Shown: positions 16,819 through 27,294, counted from the stretch's first letter. The stretch: DNA of 64,000 nucleotides from Halobacterium sp. KA-4 (GCF_021028995.1 NZ_JAJJZG010000016.1:1-64000); one strand, 5' to 3'. The notes: generated by a model from the sequence alone, not told the origin. A program made the numbers and translations.

Positions 16819-19800
16819 CTAATCATCACGCCGTCGATGTATCATATAGGATGCGGCGATGGCGAGTGCAAGTACGGTCGTGCTACCGGTGATGCCGAAG
16901 AGATTGAATGGCATTTCGGCACCATGGCCCGCAGCTGCTGACGACGTGGTGGCTGTTGACGGCGATGTCGAGCGTTGTGTAGATTGGGGTGTTTGGCGTG
17001 GCTGATGCGTCGGTGTCGAGGGCTGATTCTCTGGATCGCGTGTGTTCATCGTCGGTGATGATGCGGTAGCACCAGTGGTCTCGACGGCGGGTTCATCGGC
17101 TGGTGGCTGGCCGGCGGTTGGATCGGTGACCGTCACGGTGGCTGTGTCGTTGTTCGTGTTGCCGGCGGCGTCGATGGCGAGGAGCCTGATTGTGTGGGCC
17201 CCGGCGCTGTCGAAAGTATGGGTGAGGTTCTGGATACTCGTGGTCGTGTTCGTGCTGTTGGTGATGGGGGCGCCGTTAATCAGCCACCACGCCGCAGAAA
17301 GGTGTGTTTCTTCGTCGGTGACTGTCATCGCGGTGATGGAAGTTGTGGTTCCGCGTGGGATGGTTGCTGGTGCATGAAGGGTTGTATTCGGGGGATTCAT
17401 ATCGACTATGATGGCGTTCGATGCATCGAGGATCTGGTTTTGTTCGCCGTCGACAGCACGCACCTGTACGGTGTATGCACCACTACTGACGGCGCCCACC
17501 GTTGCGTTCGTCGCAACGACCCCCTGCGAACGCTGGTCTAGGGTAACCGAGTCGTTGCCAAACGGCATCTGAGTGAGTTCGACGGTGTCGACATCACCGC
17601 TTATATTCACCCGGATGCGGACGCGATCGGAGCCGTTCACGATGCCGTTGCCGTCAGTTTGGTCGTGGAGTGTCACGTTGATGTCTGGCTGTCGGGTATC
17701 AACCGTCGCGTTCGCAGTCAGGTCGGGTGACTGAGTGGTACCGGAATGAGTGATTACTGACGTGAGCGTTGCGGTATACGTGCCATCGCTCGGTGGCGTG
17801 CACGTCGCCGTGTAACTGTAGTTCCCACTGGTTGGGACTTCAGTGAAGTCCTCACGCGTGGATGTATGATTTGTTGGCCCGCCGACGACGGCGTTGATTT
17901 CGGTGAGTTGCTGTGAGGCTGTGAACTGTGTCGTGAGTGTGCCATTTTCTGCGGCGAGCGTGAGATTCCAGGCGTCGAGTGCGTCTTGGATCGTAATCGT
18001 ATCCGTTAGCTGATCGTCGTCGACGTGGCTGGCCGGGGATTCACCGTGGATGAATGTCACGTCGTAGGTGCCAGTTTTGGTCGTGTTGTACGTTCCAGTG
18101 TAGGTGTAGGGAGCAGTCGTGTCCGTCGTTGTGAACTCATCAAGCGTGAGCGTCGCGTTGTCTGGGCCAGAAATCCCGACTGTAAGTCCGTTGAGTGGCG
18201 CTGTTGCGTTGAGCGTTATGGCGATGACGCCGGAGCCGTTGGTTGTCGCGTTCAACGACGCGACATCAAACGCCGTGGGTAATGTTGCGCTGGCAGTTAC
18301 CGATGGGGTTACCGTTAGGTTGCCCTTACTAGTTGCGGAGACCAGCGTTCCGGTATACGTGCCGGGCGTGGTTGCGAAATCCGCGGTATACGTATATGCG
18401 CCGTTCTCGTAGGCTTCCGTGAAGTTCGACCGTGAGAGATTGTACGTCTTGGGGCCGGTAATCGCGAGGTCGATCCCTGACAGTTGCTTCGAGGACTGAA
18501 AGCTAACCGAAAGGTTCCCGGCCATAGTGCTATTGGAGAGCGTGAGATTCCAGACGCGTAACTCGTCGATCGTTGCCGTGGCGTACAGCTGGTCAGTATC
18601 ACGCAATCCAGCTGTTGAGTTGGCTTCCGTGAACGTTACCGTGTACTCGCCGGGCGTCGTCACAGTATACGACCCGGTATACACGTACGGGCTACTCGTG
18701 TTGTTTGTCGAGAAGGCACCACTACCCAGGGTTGTGTTCTCCGGCCCGGCGATGTCGATTGTCACGGCGTCGATAGGATCTGTCGCTGTGAAATTGATCT
18801 CAAGAGCGCCGCTCTGCGATCCGGCTGCCTGCAGGGTAGTGACATTAAATCGTTGGTCGACGGTAGCGTTCACGGTGAGCGTGGGCGAATCAGTATTTCC
18901 ATCGGTCGACCGGCCAAACGTGACGGCGGCAGTGTACTCACCATCCCTGTTCGGCGTGTAGTTCGCGGTGTAGGTGTACGTGCCGTCTGAAGTGGTACGT
19001 TGGAACTCTTGGACGGTGAAAGATCGGGGGTCTGGACCGTCGATGTCCGCATCGATGGCGGCGAGGGGCTCGGTCGTCTGGACGGTCGTGACAAGTGTGC
19101 CGTTTTGGCCGGTGAGTGTCAGATTCCAGATTGTGAGTGATTCATTAATTCGTTCACTTGCTTCGAGTCCCGGGCTAGCATTTTGGCCGTCGGTTGACTC
19201 CCCACGCACGAGTGTCACGTTGTATATGCCGTCGGTCGTCCGATTGTAGGCGCCAGTGTACGTGAAGGGTGGGCTGGACGCGGTCGTTGTGAACGCCGAC
19301 CGGTTGAGCATCGCGGTTTCCGCGCCGGAAATATTGACCGTCACGTTCCGAAGGGGGTCGCTGGCGTTGAACGCGAGACCGAGGTTTCGGTCGGCTGTCG
19401 TGTTCGTGCGTAGATCGGTGATAGTGAATCGGACGTCGACCGTTGCATTCGCGGTCAGATTTGGTGACACGGACGCATTGTCGGTGGTGACAGCGGAGAG
19501 ATTCGCGGTGTAGTCTCCATCCGAGGTTGGCGTGTACGTGCCAGTGTACGTGTAGGTCCCACCAGTGCTGGTCTGTGTGAGATTGGCGGTTGTGCTGGTA
19601 TTCGAGAGTGAGAACGACTGTGAATCTGGCCCATGGACATCAAGGGTTACGCCAGTCAACTCTCGGCTCGCGTTGAAGCTCGTTGTGAGGGTTCCGGTTT
19701 CGTTGACGAGGGTGAGATTCGAGACCTGCAGTGGTTCCGTGATCGTCACCGAGTCATTCATCGTCTCGTTGTCGACTTGCCCGTCCTCGGACTCGCCTCG

Positions 19801-21312
19801 ATTGAAGGTGACGTTGTACGTCCCGTACGCGCCGGGGTCAACCGTCGTCGTATACTTGTATGGTGGTCCTGAGCCGTTGACTGAGAATGTCGATACGTTG
19901 AGTGTGTCGCTGGCTGCGCCGGAGATCGTGATGTTTAGTGAGCCGAGTTCTTCGGTGGCGGAGACGTTGATTGTGAGGTTCTGGGTGGCGGTGGCTGTGG
20001 CGTTGAGCGCATCGACATCAAAGCGCTCGTCGATCGTTGCGTTCGCAGTGAGATCAGGGTTCGCCGTCTCAGTATCTTCGGCCGCAACGCTCGTGAGCGT
20101 CAACGAGTAATCACCATCGGTAGTGGGCGTGTAATTTGTCGTGTACCGATAGTCGCTCCCGACCGTGTGCTCGGTAAAGTTGGCTTTCGACAGGGCAGTT
20201 TTCCCGTCCGGCCCGGTGAGTTCCGCGTTGATTTTCGAGAGTGTAACGCTGGAATTGAATGCACCGTACAGGGTTCCAGACTGATTGCTGAGTGAGAGAT
20301 TGGCGACGGCAAGCGGCTCCTCAGTGCCATTCACATATGCGACCCCAGCGGATTGGGTCGTATTCAACCGATTCTGATCCGCATCGGTAAGATAGCCACT
20401 CTGTGCCCCGTCTGCAGTCACAAACCGAATCTGATAGGGGGCTGAACTGTCGACATAGAGCAGTTCCGGCGTGGAGTTCCCGACGACATCTAGTGATCCG
20501 ACGGGATACTTTCCAGGATTAACCGAAACATCTACTTTGCCATCAAGCCCGACGTAATAGAGGTTTGGCGAGCTCTCGATAAGTGGAACCTCGACTTTGT
20601 CGTCGTCATCGAAGTCACGGGGAGCACCAACACCAAGCCCACCATTGGCCCCCAGTGAATAATCTTCGAAGGTTTTTCCAGAATTCATACTCGAATTATA
20701 ATAGAACTGCTCGTTAGACGTGCCAAGGTAGAGGAGTTCGTCTTTATCATCACCGGTCAGGTCTCCAACACCAAGTGCTGCGTTTCCTGCTATGCCGCCC
20801 TCAACAATTGGTTCTGAACTCCCGTTATAGTAGACTTTGCGAATCTTGTTGTTGGAGGTTGTGTAGACGACGACAGGGTTACCTTGGAACTCCGTGGCTG
20901 CGAGCGCCGTGTTTGATGACTTTGCGTCAGTCGCGAGCTCTTGTTTCTCGCCGGTTCGATCAATCGCGTAGACCTCTCCATTACTGGTGATGTACGGGAT
21001 CTCCACATACCAGTCGTCGTCAAGGTTCTCGCCTTTCCCGACGATTTCGGCGCTCACGTTGAACTCGATCGTGTGATTCCCTGAGGTCAGAGCCGTCAAG
21101 TTGTCTGACGTTTGATCAACGTAGGCAGTGGTGATAGTCTCGTTCTCGTAGGGAACAGATACATTTGTGTTCGGCTCACCGACAGTGCTGTTGGCCGTAG
21201 CCGTGGCTTGGGTGGCTATGCTCGCGACACCCGCCCCTGCTACGAGAAGACCCATGGCCACCCCGAGCAGAAGACATACCCGTAGCTGTGAGTGTCGCAC
21301 TGTCGGCCACAT
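16819..21312 (-). CDS. Large N-glycosylated repeat surface protein with C-terminal anchor
   Basis: 1497 residues from the ATG at 21312 (an in-frame ATG 14 codons upstream is less likely because MWPTVRHSQLRVCLLLGV is the signal start). Residues ~95-340 look like FG-GAP/beta-propeller units (GVGDLTGDDKDELLYLG and similar). Nine ~100-residue Ig-like repeats then alternate strictly between two types. Type A opens WNLTLxxxNGTL and closes SPxLTANATVDxRF; type B opens VxxLxAT and contains ISGPxNxTL and PYxYTGxY. A cadherin/PKD-like part (VTDPTAG end), a Pro/Ser/Thr stalk and one transmembrane helix with RRRDD follow. Sequons are very frequent, so it should be heavily glycosylated. Likely a long cell-surface fibre or adhesin. 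No ligand can be named. Confidence 0.75.
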   Translation of the reverse strand: MWPTVRHSQLRVCLLLGVAMGLLVAGAGVASIATQATATANSTVGEPNTNVSVPYENETITTAYVDQTSDNLTALTSGNHTIEFNVSAEIVGKGENLDDDWYVEIPYITSNGEVYAIDRTGEKQELATDAKSSNTALAATEFQGNPVVVYTTSNNKIRKVYYNGSSEPIVEGGIAGNAALGVGDLTGDDKDELLYLGTSNEQFYYNSSMNSGKTFEDYSLGANGGLGVGAPRDFDDDDKVEVPLIESSPNLYYVGLDGKVDVSVNPGKYPVGSLDVVGNSTPELLYVDSSAPYQIRFVTADGAQSGYLTDADQNRLNTTQSAGVAYVNGTEEPLAVANLSLSNQSGTLYGAFNSSVTLSKINAELTGPDGKTALSKANFTEHTVGSDYRYTTNYTPTTDGDYSLTLTSVAAEDTETANPDLTANATIDERFDVDALNATATATQNLTINVSATEELGSLNITISGAASDTLNVSTFSVNGSGPPYKYTTTVDPGAYGTYNVTFNRGESEDGQVDNETMNDSVTITEPLQVSNLTLVNETGTLTTSFNASRELTGVTLDVHGPDSQSFSLSNTSTTANLTQTSTGGTYTYTGTYTPTSDGDYTANLSAVTTDNASVSPNLTANATVDVRFTITDLRTNTTADRNLGLAFNASDPLRNVTVNISGAETAMLNRSAFTTTASSPPFTYTGAYNRTTDGIYNVTLVRGESTDGQNASPGLEASERINESLTIWNLTLTGQNGTLVTTVQTTEPLAAIDADIDGPDPRSFTVQEFQRTTSDGTYTYTANYTPNRDGEYTAAVTFGRSTDGNTDSPTLTVNATVDQRFNVTTLQAAGSQSGALEINFTATDPIDAVTIDIAGPENTTLGSGAFSTNNTSSPYVYTGSYTVTTPGEYTVTFTEANSTAGLRDTDQLYATATIDELRVWNLTLSNSTMAGNLSVSFQSSKQLSGIDLAITGPKTYNLSRSNFTEAYENGAYTYTADFATTPGTYTGTLVSATSKGNLTVTPSVTASATLPTAFDVASLNATTNGSGVIAITLNATAPLNGLTVGISGPDNATLTLDEFTTTDTTAPYTYTGTYNTTKTGTYDVTFIHGESPASHVDDDQLTDTITIQDALDAWNLTLAAENGTLTTQFTASQQLTEINAVVGGPTNHTSTREDFTEVPTSGNYSYTATCTPPSDGTYTATLTSVITHSGTTQSPDLTANATVDTRQPDINVTLHDQTDGNGIVNGSDRVRIRVNISGDVDTVELTQMPFGNDSVTLDQRSQGVVATNATVGAVSSGAYTVQVRAVDGEQNQILDASNAIIVDMNPPNTTLHAPATIPRGTTTSITAMTVTDEETHLSAAWWLINGAPITNSTNTTTSIQNLTHTFDSAGAHTIRLLAIDAAGNTNNDTATVTVTDPTAGQPPADEPAVETTGATASSPTMNTRDPENQPSTPTHQPRQTPQSTQRSTSPSTATTSSAAAGHGAEMPFNLFGITGSTTVLALAIAASYMIHRRRDD

Positions 21313-21696
21313 AGTAACAATTTGGCCGCCAGCACCGATAAGACTGATTGCCACATATTAGCCGATTAATCATACGACGGTGGAATTTTTACGCTTTCAG
21401 AAGGAGGAGGTGTAGGGATGAAATCTCGAAGTGAACGGCGACGGTATCCGAGAGTGATAAGCCGGTAGCATGGGGTCGGATACCCAATTTCATCGCGGGC
21501 TCCGGTGTCGCTTCTCGCTCCACAAACGCTCACTCGAAGCAGTTGCAACCTCCGGCGAGGCGGGCGATTTCTGGCATGGATCACTAGAATCTCACTCCGC
21601 CTCATCCTTCATCCTTATCTGAACACTGCCCCCAGAATCTGTTTCGTAATTGCCGTAAAGAGCGAGGGGGTCTCTCCTCGCGGAAAGATAGGGGAT
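21313..21696. other. Intergenic region, no gene seen
   Basis: About 380 bases between two minus-strand genes. An AT-rich stretch at 21355-21372 (ATTAGCCGATTAATC) lies 45-60 bp upstream of the 16819-21312 gene and may hold its promoter. Only very short open frames without signals occur. Confidence 0.4.
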
Positions 21697-24141
21697 TTAG
21701 CTCTGGAAGTTAGAGATCAGGTCAAGAATATCAATACCCGAGAGATCACCAGACTGGTAGTCGGAAATTCCCTGTAGCAACTCAAATGAGTCAATTCCAT
21801 TATTGTCTTTATCGTATTGATCCACGACTGATTGATTGTCGCCAGCAACGGTAATTTCTTGGTGGGCCTGCGAAGTTGCGCCCTCATTGTCCATGACTTC
21901 AAGACTGACACTATAGGTTCCGGAGGTATTGAAGGTGTGCGTGACGGTCATGCCGCTAGCATCGGTCGTTCCGTCCCCATCGAAGTCCCAGTTATATGAC
22001 GCGATACTCCCGTCGGAATCATCTGACTGGGACGCATCAAACGTCATCTGTTGTCCAACAGTCGGGGAACTTGGAGTCACGGTGAACGATGCGGATGGGG
22101 GAGAATTCGTTGAATCAGTACTTTCGACGATTTCCATCCGCTCAGTAACCAGATTCCGTTCCCCACTGTCTGTTGAGGCAACGATGGTCACATAGTAATC
22201 AAGGCCACTTGAGAGACCCTCTGGGATCGTGAACTGGATCTGGTTGCCCTCTTCTACCTGTTCGGAGTACAATAGTCCTTGTTCGGCCTGAGCAGCGTCA
22301 TTATCACCAGCGGCAACGATGACATTCGCAGAGACCGGTGCACTCGCAGTGGTCGAGTAGGTGAATGATACTTCCTCACCAGGAGAGTATTCGTTATTGA
22401 GGCCGTTAGTGGTGAGATCATAGGTCGATACCGTATCACTAGTAAAGGAAGAGGCGTCTTGGAATGGGCCGACGGTGGCAACCATCACTTCGCCGGTAAC
22501 GGACCCGATATCTAGTGTTGCCGTACCGACGCCGGAACTATTTGTCCTGACAGATTCACTACCGATGATCGTGGCATTAAATCCATTTTTCTCAAGGAAC
22601 ATTAGTGAAGAGACATCCGAAATGGGCTCTCCAGTCGACGCATCGGTCGCCTCAATCGTGTAGGTCACCGATGATTCACCATTGGTGGTTCGGAAATCAG
22701 AACCCGCCGAAAACGCAACATGCCCGACGTCGCCATAACTGGTTTCTGTCGACTGCTGGCCGTTAACCGTTGTAGCGGCCCGCAGTTCGAACTGCGTCTG
22801 GTCTGGTGCAGTAGACGGAATAGAGAACTGATACGTTGCCTCACCGTTGGCATTCGTCGTTACTGTTCCTTCCGTCACGACCGCGCCAGGATACCCAATT
22901 ACGCCGCTGAGGTCCACTTGTGCACCAGAGACAGGTGTACCGTCGTCTTGAACTGTTACATCAACCGTAGCTGACTCACCAGGCGCCAGTTTCGGATTCC
23001 AATCTTCATTCCGGTAGTCCAAAGAGATGTCAACAGATGACGGATCTGTGGTTGATTCTGGGCGTTCTGAGACTTCAATTTCATAGTCACTTACCGCAAT
23101 CTCCTTGCCGTCAGTCGCGTACAGATTGATCTGGAAATCTGTCTGCTCCGCTGGCGGAGTCCAGGTAGTCAGAAATTGGCCATTACTGCTAGTCGTCGTC
23201 GTGATATTCGTGAGGACAGTGCCGTCGTTTTCGACGGATACAACGAGTTCTTGGTTAGCATACCCCGCGCCCTCATCTTTGACTTGGCCAAATATCGCGG
23301 CAGTCTGATTGAAGTAGAGGTTGTCTGCCCACGGCGTGTTAAACTGTTGCTTGGCAGTCATATCACCTGCTTCAAGATAGGCTTCATCGCCAGGCTTTGC
23401 CGGATCGATATTGTACGACCCCGCCTCATTTGGGGTGTATTTGAACGTAGCAATACCATTCGCGCTAGTAGTTACATTTTTCGTCTGCTGGCCGGTAGGG
23501 GTATTGAACGTGAACTGTCGATCGGCGTTGCCCACTGGCTCCCCGTTACTTAATGCTGCTATGGCCGCTGTTGTCGGATGACCGACTTCAATAGCATTAT
23601 GCCATCCCGGGAATGCAACCGATTTAGCACCAAGATTCGCCTCACCATAGGCCTGATCGGCTACCTCCGAGGAACTGGCCCAGAACTCATATGCTCCGTT
23701 TTGGGATGGCGAAATCGATAATTCCGCTGTTCCCTGTGAACCAGTCGTGACATTCTTGGTCAGCACAGCCCCAGTTGGTTTCTCGATCTCAACCGTGATG
23801 GGAATATTGGCAACCCCGCTAGGAACTGGACTCGAAGTATTCGTCGCCCCGACCAAGATTTTGAGGCTCTCAGACCCTCCAGCGTGCGTCTGTATTGAGC
23901 CGACACTTAGTGTGAGCTCTATATGGGAGCTTCCCGCTGCGGCAGTTGAGCCGGATTGGTCCGTTGAATCACCGTCGGAGGGGGAAGCGGAAGATCCATC
24001 TGGATTCTGTGTTTCATCAGCACCAGGCTCTGTTGGCGGATGTGAATCAGTATCTGCTACCGCGATACCACTTGCTCCAACACTCAGTACCACCAAAATT
24101 ACTACACCGAGCGTAGCCATCCGGTGTGATAGCCGTGACAT
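21697..24141 (-). CDS. Exported Ig/PKD protein with dockerin-like module
   Basis: 814 residues. The signal peptide is at 1-30 (VVILVVLSVGASGIAVA), followed by an acidic Ser/Thr-rich linker. About five Ig-like domains of the invasin/Big type follow (for example GEATYQFSIPSTA and GTATLDIGSVTGEV). A clear PKD domain lies at ~690-770 (NWDFDGDGTTDASG...VTHTFNTSGTYSVSLEV). The C-terminus reads YDKDNNGIDSFELLQGI, then DILDLISNFQS, the dockerin-like module shared with 3845, 5482 and 8554. No anchor is visible. The domain make-up suggests an extracellular adhesin or polymer-binding protein. Confidence 0.75.
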   Translation of the reverse strand: MSRLSHRMATLGVVILVVLSVGASGIAVADTDSHPPTEPGADETQNPDGSSASPSDGDSTDQSGSTAAAGSSHIELTLSVGSIQTHAGGSESLKILVGATNTSSPVPSGVANIPITVEIEKPTGAVLTKNVTTGSQGTAELSISPSQNGAYEFWASSSEVADQAYGEANLGAKSVAFPGWHNAIEVGHPTTAAIAALSNGEPVGNADRQFTFNTPTGQQTKNVTTSANGIATFKYTPNEAGSYNIDPAKPGDEAYLEAGDMTAKQQFNTPWADNLYFNQTAAIFGQVKDEGAGYANQELVVSVENDGTVLTNITTTTSSNGQFLTTWTPPAEQTDFQINLYATDGKEIAVSDYEIEVSERPESTTDPSSVDISLDYRNEDWNPKLAPGESATVDVTVQDDGTPVSGAQVDLSGVIGYPGAVVTEGTVTTNANGEATYQFSIPSTAPDQTQFELRAATTVNGQQSTETSYGDVGHVAFSAGSDFRTTNGESSVTYTIEATDASTGEPISDVSSLMFLEKNGFNATIIGSESVRTNSSGVGTATLDIGSVTGEVMVATVGPFQDASSFTSDTVSTYDLTTNGLNNEYSPGEEVSFTYSTTASAPVSANVIVAAGDNDAAQAEQGLLYSEQVEEGNQIQFTIPEGLSSGLDYYVTIVASTDSGERNLVTERMEIVESTDSTNSPPSASFTVTPSSPTVGQQMTFDASQSDDSDGSIASYNWDFDGDGTTDASGMTVTHTFNTSGTYSVSLEVMDNEGATSQAHQEITVAGDNQSVVDQYDKDNNGIDSFELLQGISDYQSGDLSGIDILDLISNFQS

Positions 24142-24341
24142 GTTACACGGCAGGGGTTAATATCCCTGATATATATAGGTTTGCATGTGGCTAGCTATGA
24201 GCTGATGGATGAGCTTTCTCACCTCAAATATTCCTGAATTCGTGCTCTCAACAGACTCCGGCTGACTAACTTGCAGCCAGTGTAGTGTTCCAGCAGCGGA
24301 GACAACCGAGGAGCAATTTGGCTGTGTTGAACCTGAGACGT

Positions 24342-25964
24342 CTACTTGAGCGCGAAGACGAGCAGGAAGATAGCGGCGGCAGCTCCAACGAGGGCGGCTG
24401 GAATGGTGGTTGGGTCGATGAACGAGAGTGTTGTGGCGTAGTTGAGGGCGATGAGTGCGATGGCGCTGGCGGCACCGCCGATGGTAAGGGTGGCAGCGAG
24501 GTGGACGGCTTCGATGTTTCGCGTGGGTGTGTGCCGCCCAATTTCGTGGCCGAGTTGCCATGCAAAGTGACCACTATCCCAGGCGACGAAACTACCGACG
24601 ATTCCAGCGAACAACAACCAACCGGGGAGTGATTCAACGCCGCCAAAGGCCGACGCGACGAAAACGCCCACACTAGCTAATACAGGGCCGACGGTTTTTG
24701 ACGGGAGGAGCCGGACCCACATGCTAATCCGGAAGCCAGCGATGATACCTGCGGCACTGATGAGAGTTGCCGTCAGCGCGACGAGCGTGATAGTGGGCGG
24801 CCCGTAGAATGCGATGATGCCTTCCGAAAGCCGCTGGTAGGATGGCGCCATCGTTGTCGGGAGCGTCGTGATGATGAATGCCTGGGTGGTTTCGACGAGC
24901 GGAGTGGCGACGACGAGTGCGGCAGCGGTGAGTGTGGCACCGCTGAGCAGCGCGCTATATCGTTCGAACGGAACTGCCGCTGATGCCTGTGCAATCCGTT
25001 TGAGCACATAACTGATGGCGAGCAAACCGAGAGTCACGCTGATACTGACCGCGAGTACTATGCGGAGTGGCTCGACTTGGGTTGCGGTGATAAGGGATTG
25101 GTAGAGTGGATCGCTAACTTCTGCTCGGAATTGTTGTTGCCGGAGAAGAGCGTCGGTCAACACGCCGGCGATGATCAGCAGAACGAAAACCGAGGTGAGT
25201 TTGCGAAGCCGTGTTTGGATTGTCTGAAATGTCTCCTCGTGTGCCGTGCCGACGACCTCGAGTACTGGAAGGGCCCGGAGTGCCAGCGCTAGGGTGGCTG
25301 TCGTCGTGAAGAGGAGGAGGGCGATTGAGGACAGATTCGGCGCAGTCGCCGCAGGCGAGAGGAAATACGTTGTCACGACGGCAACCCCATCATGGACCAA
25401 AGTCGCAAGTGTTTGCTGTTGGCTTAGAGTGGCCGTGCCGAGGATGGCAGTTGTTGCGAGGGTGGTGGCGGCGAGTACTGGGATGATGAGCGTGCGGTAG
25501 GTGACATGTACGAGTGCGTGAAGTGAGGTCTGCGTGACCAGGTCAGCGATGGCGACGCAGGCACCAAATACGGCGAGCATCAGGCTTGCAACGACGATGA
25601 GTTGTGCGCTGACGGAGAGGATTGCTGTTGCGCCTTGCGCGGCTGTCGGTTGGGGGAAGCGGGTGCTTGAGAGCGATAGTGCGGCATACGTGAGGCCGCC
25701 TGCCGCTGCCAGTCCGAGTGGTGCGACCAGCAGCCCGGCAAGGTACTGGGCGAGGACGCGCCACGATGATTGTGTGGCTAGCCACAGCCCACCGGCAAAC
25801 GTGAGTGCGGCTACCCAAGCAGTCGCAAGCGGGATGAGTAAGCCGAGTGAGGCTGCGATCAGCGTCGTCAACATGATTGTGACACCGACGCTGACGAGCG
25901 TTCCCTGTCTCGTTGGTCGCCATGTCGACTCGTCGACAGCCGCTGAGTGGGTCTGTGAGGCCAT
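24342..25964 (-). CDS. Polytopic membrane protein of the DUF58/MoxR operon
   Basis: 540 residues from the ATG at 25964, one base after the DUF58 stop. The upstream in-frame extension overlaps DUF58 and is not real. Residues 1-25 are hydrophilic; the rest is a run of a dozen or so hydrophobic helices with short loops and almost no motifs. Haloarchaeal DUF58 loci regularly end in such a membrane protein (probably the family named DUF7519; recalled, not checked). It is translationally coupled to the genes upstream, so it probably acts with the ATPase/DUF58 system in the membrane. The reaction is unknown. Confidence 0.7.
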   Translation of the reverse strand: MASQTHSAAVDESTWRPTRQGTLVSVGVTIMLTTLIAASLGLLIPLATAWVAALTFAGGLWLATQSSWRVLAQYLAGLLVAPLGLAAAGGLTYAALSLSSTRFPQPTAAQGATAILSVSAQLIVVASLMLAVFGACVAIADLVTQTSLHALVHVTYRTLIIPVLAATTLATTAILGTATLSQQQTLATLVHDGVAVVTTYFLSPAATAPNLSSIALLLFTTTATLALALRALPVLEVVGTAHEETFQTIQTRLRKLTSVFVLLIIAGVLTDALLRQQQFRAEVSDPLYQSLITATQVEPLRIVLAVSISVTLGLLAISYVLKRIAQASAAVPFERYSALLSGATLTAAALVVATPLVETTQAFIITTLPTTMAPSYQRLSEGIIAFYGPPTITLVALTATLISAAGIIAGFRISMWVRLLPSKTVGPVLASVGVFVASAFGGVESLPGWLLFAGIVGSFVAWDSGHFAWQLGHEIGRHTPTRNIEAVHLAATLTIGGAASAIALIALNYATTLSFIDPTTIPAALVGAAAAIFLLVFALK

Positions 25965-25965
25965 G

Positions 25966-27294
25966 TTAGTGGAGATGGGCGAGCGAGCGGGCAAGTGCCG
26001 TGTTGATTGGTGTTTCGGGGTGCCAGTCAACGACTGAAAATCCGGCGTCGGTAAGCCGGGAGAGCCTGAGGTCGCGGTGCAGCGCAACGATGTTGCCAGC
26101 ACTGGTGGTGCGGTCCGTAACATCGGGACTGACGACCGTCACCGGATAGTTGTATGGCTGCAGTCCTCCTGCAAGTTCAAGCGGCCAATCGTCGAGCAAG
26201 GGGGTGATAATAACGACCTCGGCGCGCGGTGGGAGGCGTTGCCGGATCGCATCTCCGGAGTCTGGCATTGAGATGTCGAAGACAGCATCACGGGGTGGTT
26301 TCGGGGGTATCGATCGGTGCTTCGGGCCCTGGGTCGCGGTTTCCTCAACGGCGTCAAGGAGTTCCGTGGCGTCGGTCGGCGTCTCCGTCGTGACCCACGG
26401 CAGATCATTTGGGCCGACGGTAAGGTCTGTGCCTGCGGGCAGGCCGACCGCCGTAAGAATGGTGTCGACATCAGCTGTCTCGAGGGTATCATGCAGGCGC
26501 GCACTGACGTAGGCGTTGAGTTCTGTTGCGGTTGGATGGCCTGGTGCCGGACTTACTCGTGTTTGTTTGCGGGCGTCGACGATGAGGGCCGTGCGGGTGG
26601 CGTGTTCTTCTCGGAATTCAACTGTTGAGAGGTCGCCTGTTTTGGCGTATTGGCGCCAATTCAAGCGGTTTAATGGGTCGCCGGGTTGATATTCGCGGGT
26701 GCGGTGGAATTCAAGCCCTGGGCCGCCTTGGTCGGTTGGTTGGGTGCCTGCTCGATGGATGGGCGTCTTGGTTGGTGGAGTGTCGATTGCGCGAAGTCCT
26801 TCGAAGCTGGTGTCGCCGACTGGATCTAGGGTGGTTGTCGCTTGATCGCTGCCGGCGAACGAACGGCCACGGGCGATGGGAGCCGCAAATTCGTGGGTGC
26901 CGCGTTTGGCGACAACTTCATACGTTGTTGTTGCAGTGGTTCCGGGTCGCAGTGGGGTGGCCAGGCGTGGTGTTCCGGCGGTAACTGCAAGATCGTCTGG
27001 GACGCCGTCAATTACGCGCAGATCTGGGATCGTCGCCTCACCGGTATTCGTGACGGTGAGTGTGACGGGGACGCGGTCCCCGGGACTGGCGGCTGTCATG
27101 CCAATGTCTCGTTCAGCGTGGAGTTTAGCGCTGGCAGGAACCACCGAGAGGGCGTCGTAGGCGGCAAATGCAACTGGAATCACGGCGGCAGCGACGACAA
27201 CTGGACTAGCATAGAGGAAGCCGACCGCGACGAGTAGGAGGGCGGCAACACCGGTTGTCTGCCAGCGCCGCGTCCGAGTAACGTCTGCTGTCAT
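25966..27294 (-). CDS. DUF58 family protein
   Basis: 442 residues. Two N-terminal membrane helices (~12-48) are followed by an Ig-like domain (VPVTLTVTNTGEATIPDLRV) and then the diagnostic DUF58 block REYQPGDPLNRLNWRQYAKT at ~200-220. A vWA-like fold to the C-terminus follows (ALIVDARKQT, VVIITPLLDDWP). DUF58 proteins work with MoxR ATPases, thought to act as chaperones or insertases for cell-surface complexes. The gene overlaps the upstream gene by 4 bp (ATGA) and is followed after one base by the membrane protein, which indicates one operon. Confidence 0.85.
   Translation of the reverse strand: MTADVTRTRRWQTTGVAALLLVAVGFLYASPVVVAAAVIPVAFAAYDALSVVPASAKLHAERDIGMTAASPGDRVPVTLTVTNTGEATIPDLRVIDGVPDDLAVTAGTPRLATPLRPGTTATTTYEVVAKRGTHEFAAPIARGRSFAGSDQATTTLDPVGDTSFEGLRAIDTPPTKTPIHRAGTQPTDQGGPGLEFHRTREYQPGDPLNRLNWRQYAKTGDLSTVEFREEHATRTALIVDARKQTRVSPAPGHPTATELNAYVSARLHDTLETADVDTILTAVGLPAGTDLTVGPNDLPWVTTETPTDATELLDAVEETATQGPKHRSIPPKPPRDAVFDISMPDSGDAIRQRLPPRAEVVIITPLLDDWPLELAGGLQPYNYPVTVVSPDVTDRTTSAGNIVALHRDLRLSRLTDAGFSVVDWHPETPINTALARSLAHLH

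Noticed and set aside
16819-21312. Tandem repeats considered as a CRISPR array
   Set aside because: The periodicity is ~300 bp, in frame, and degenerate at codon third positions, so it is protein repeats. No CRISPR array or cas gene was seen.
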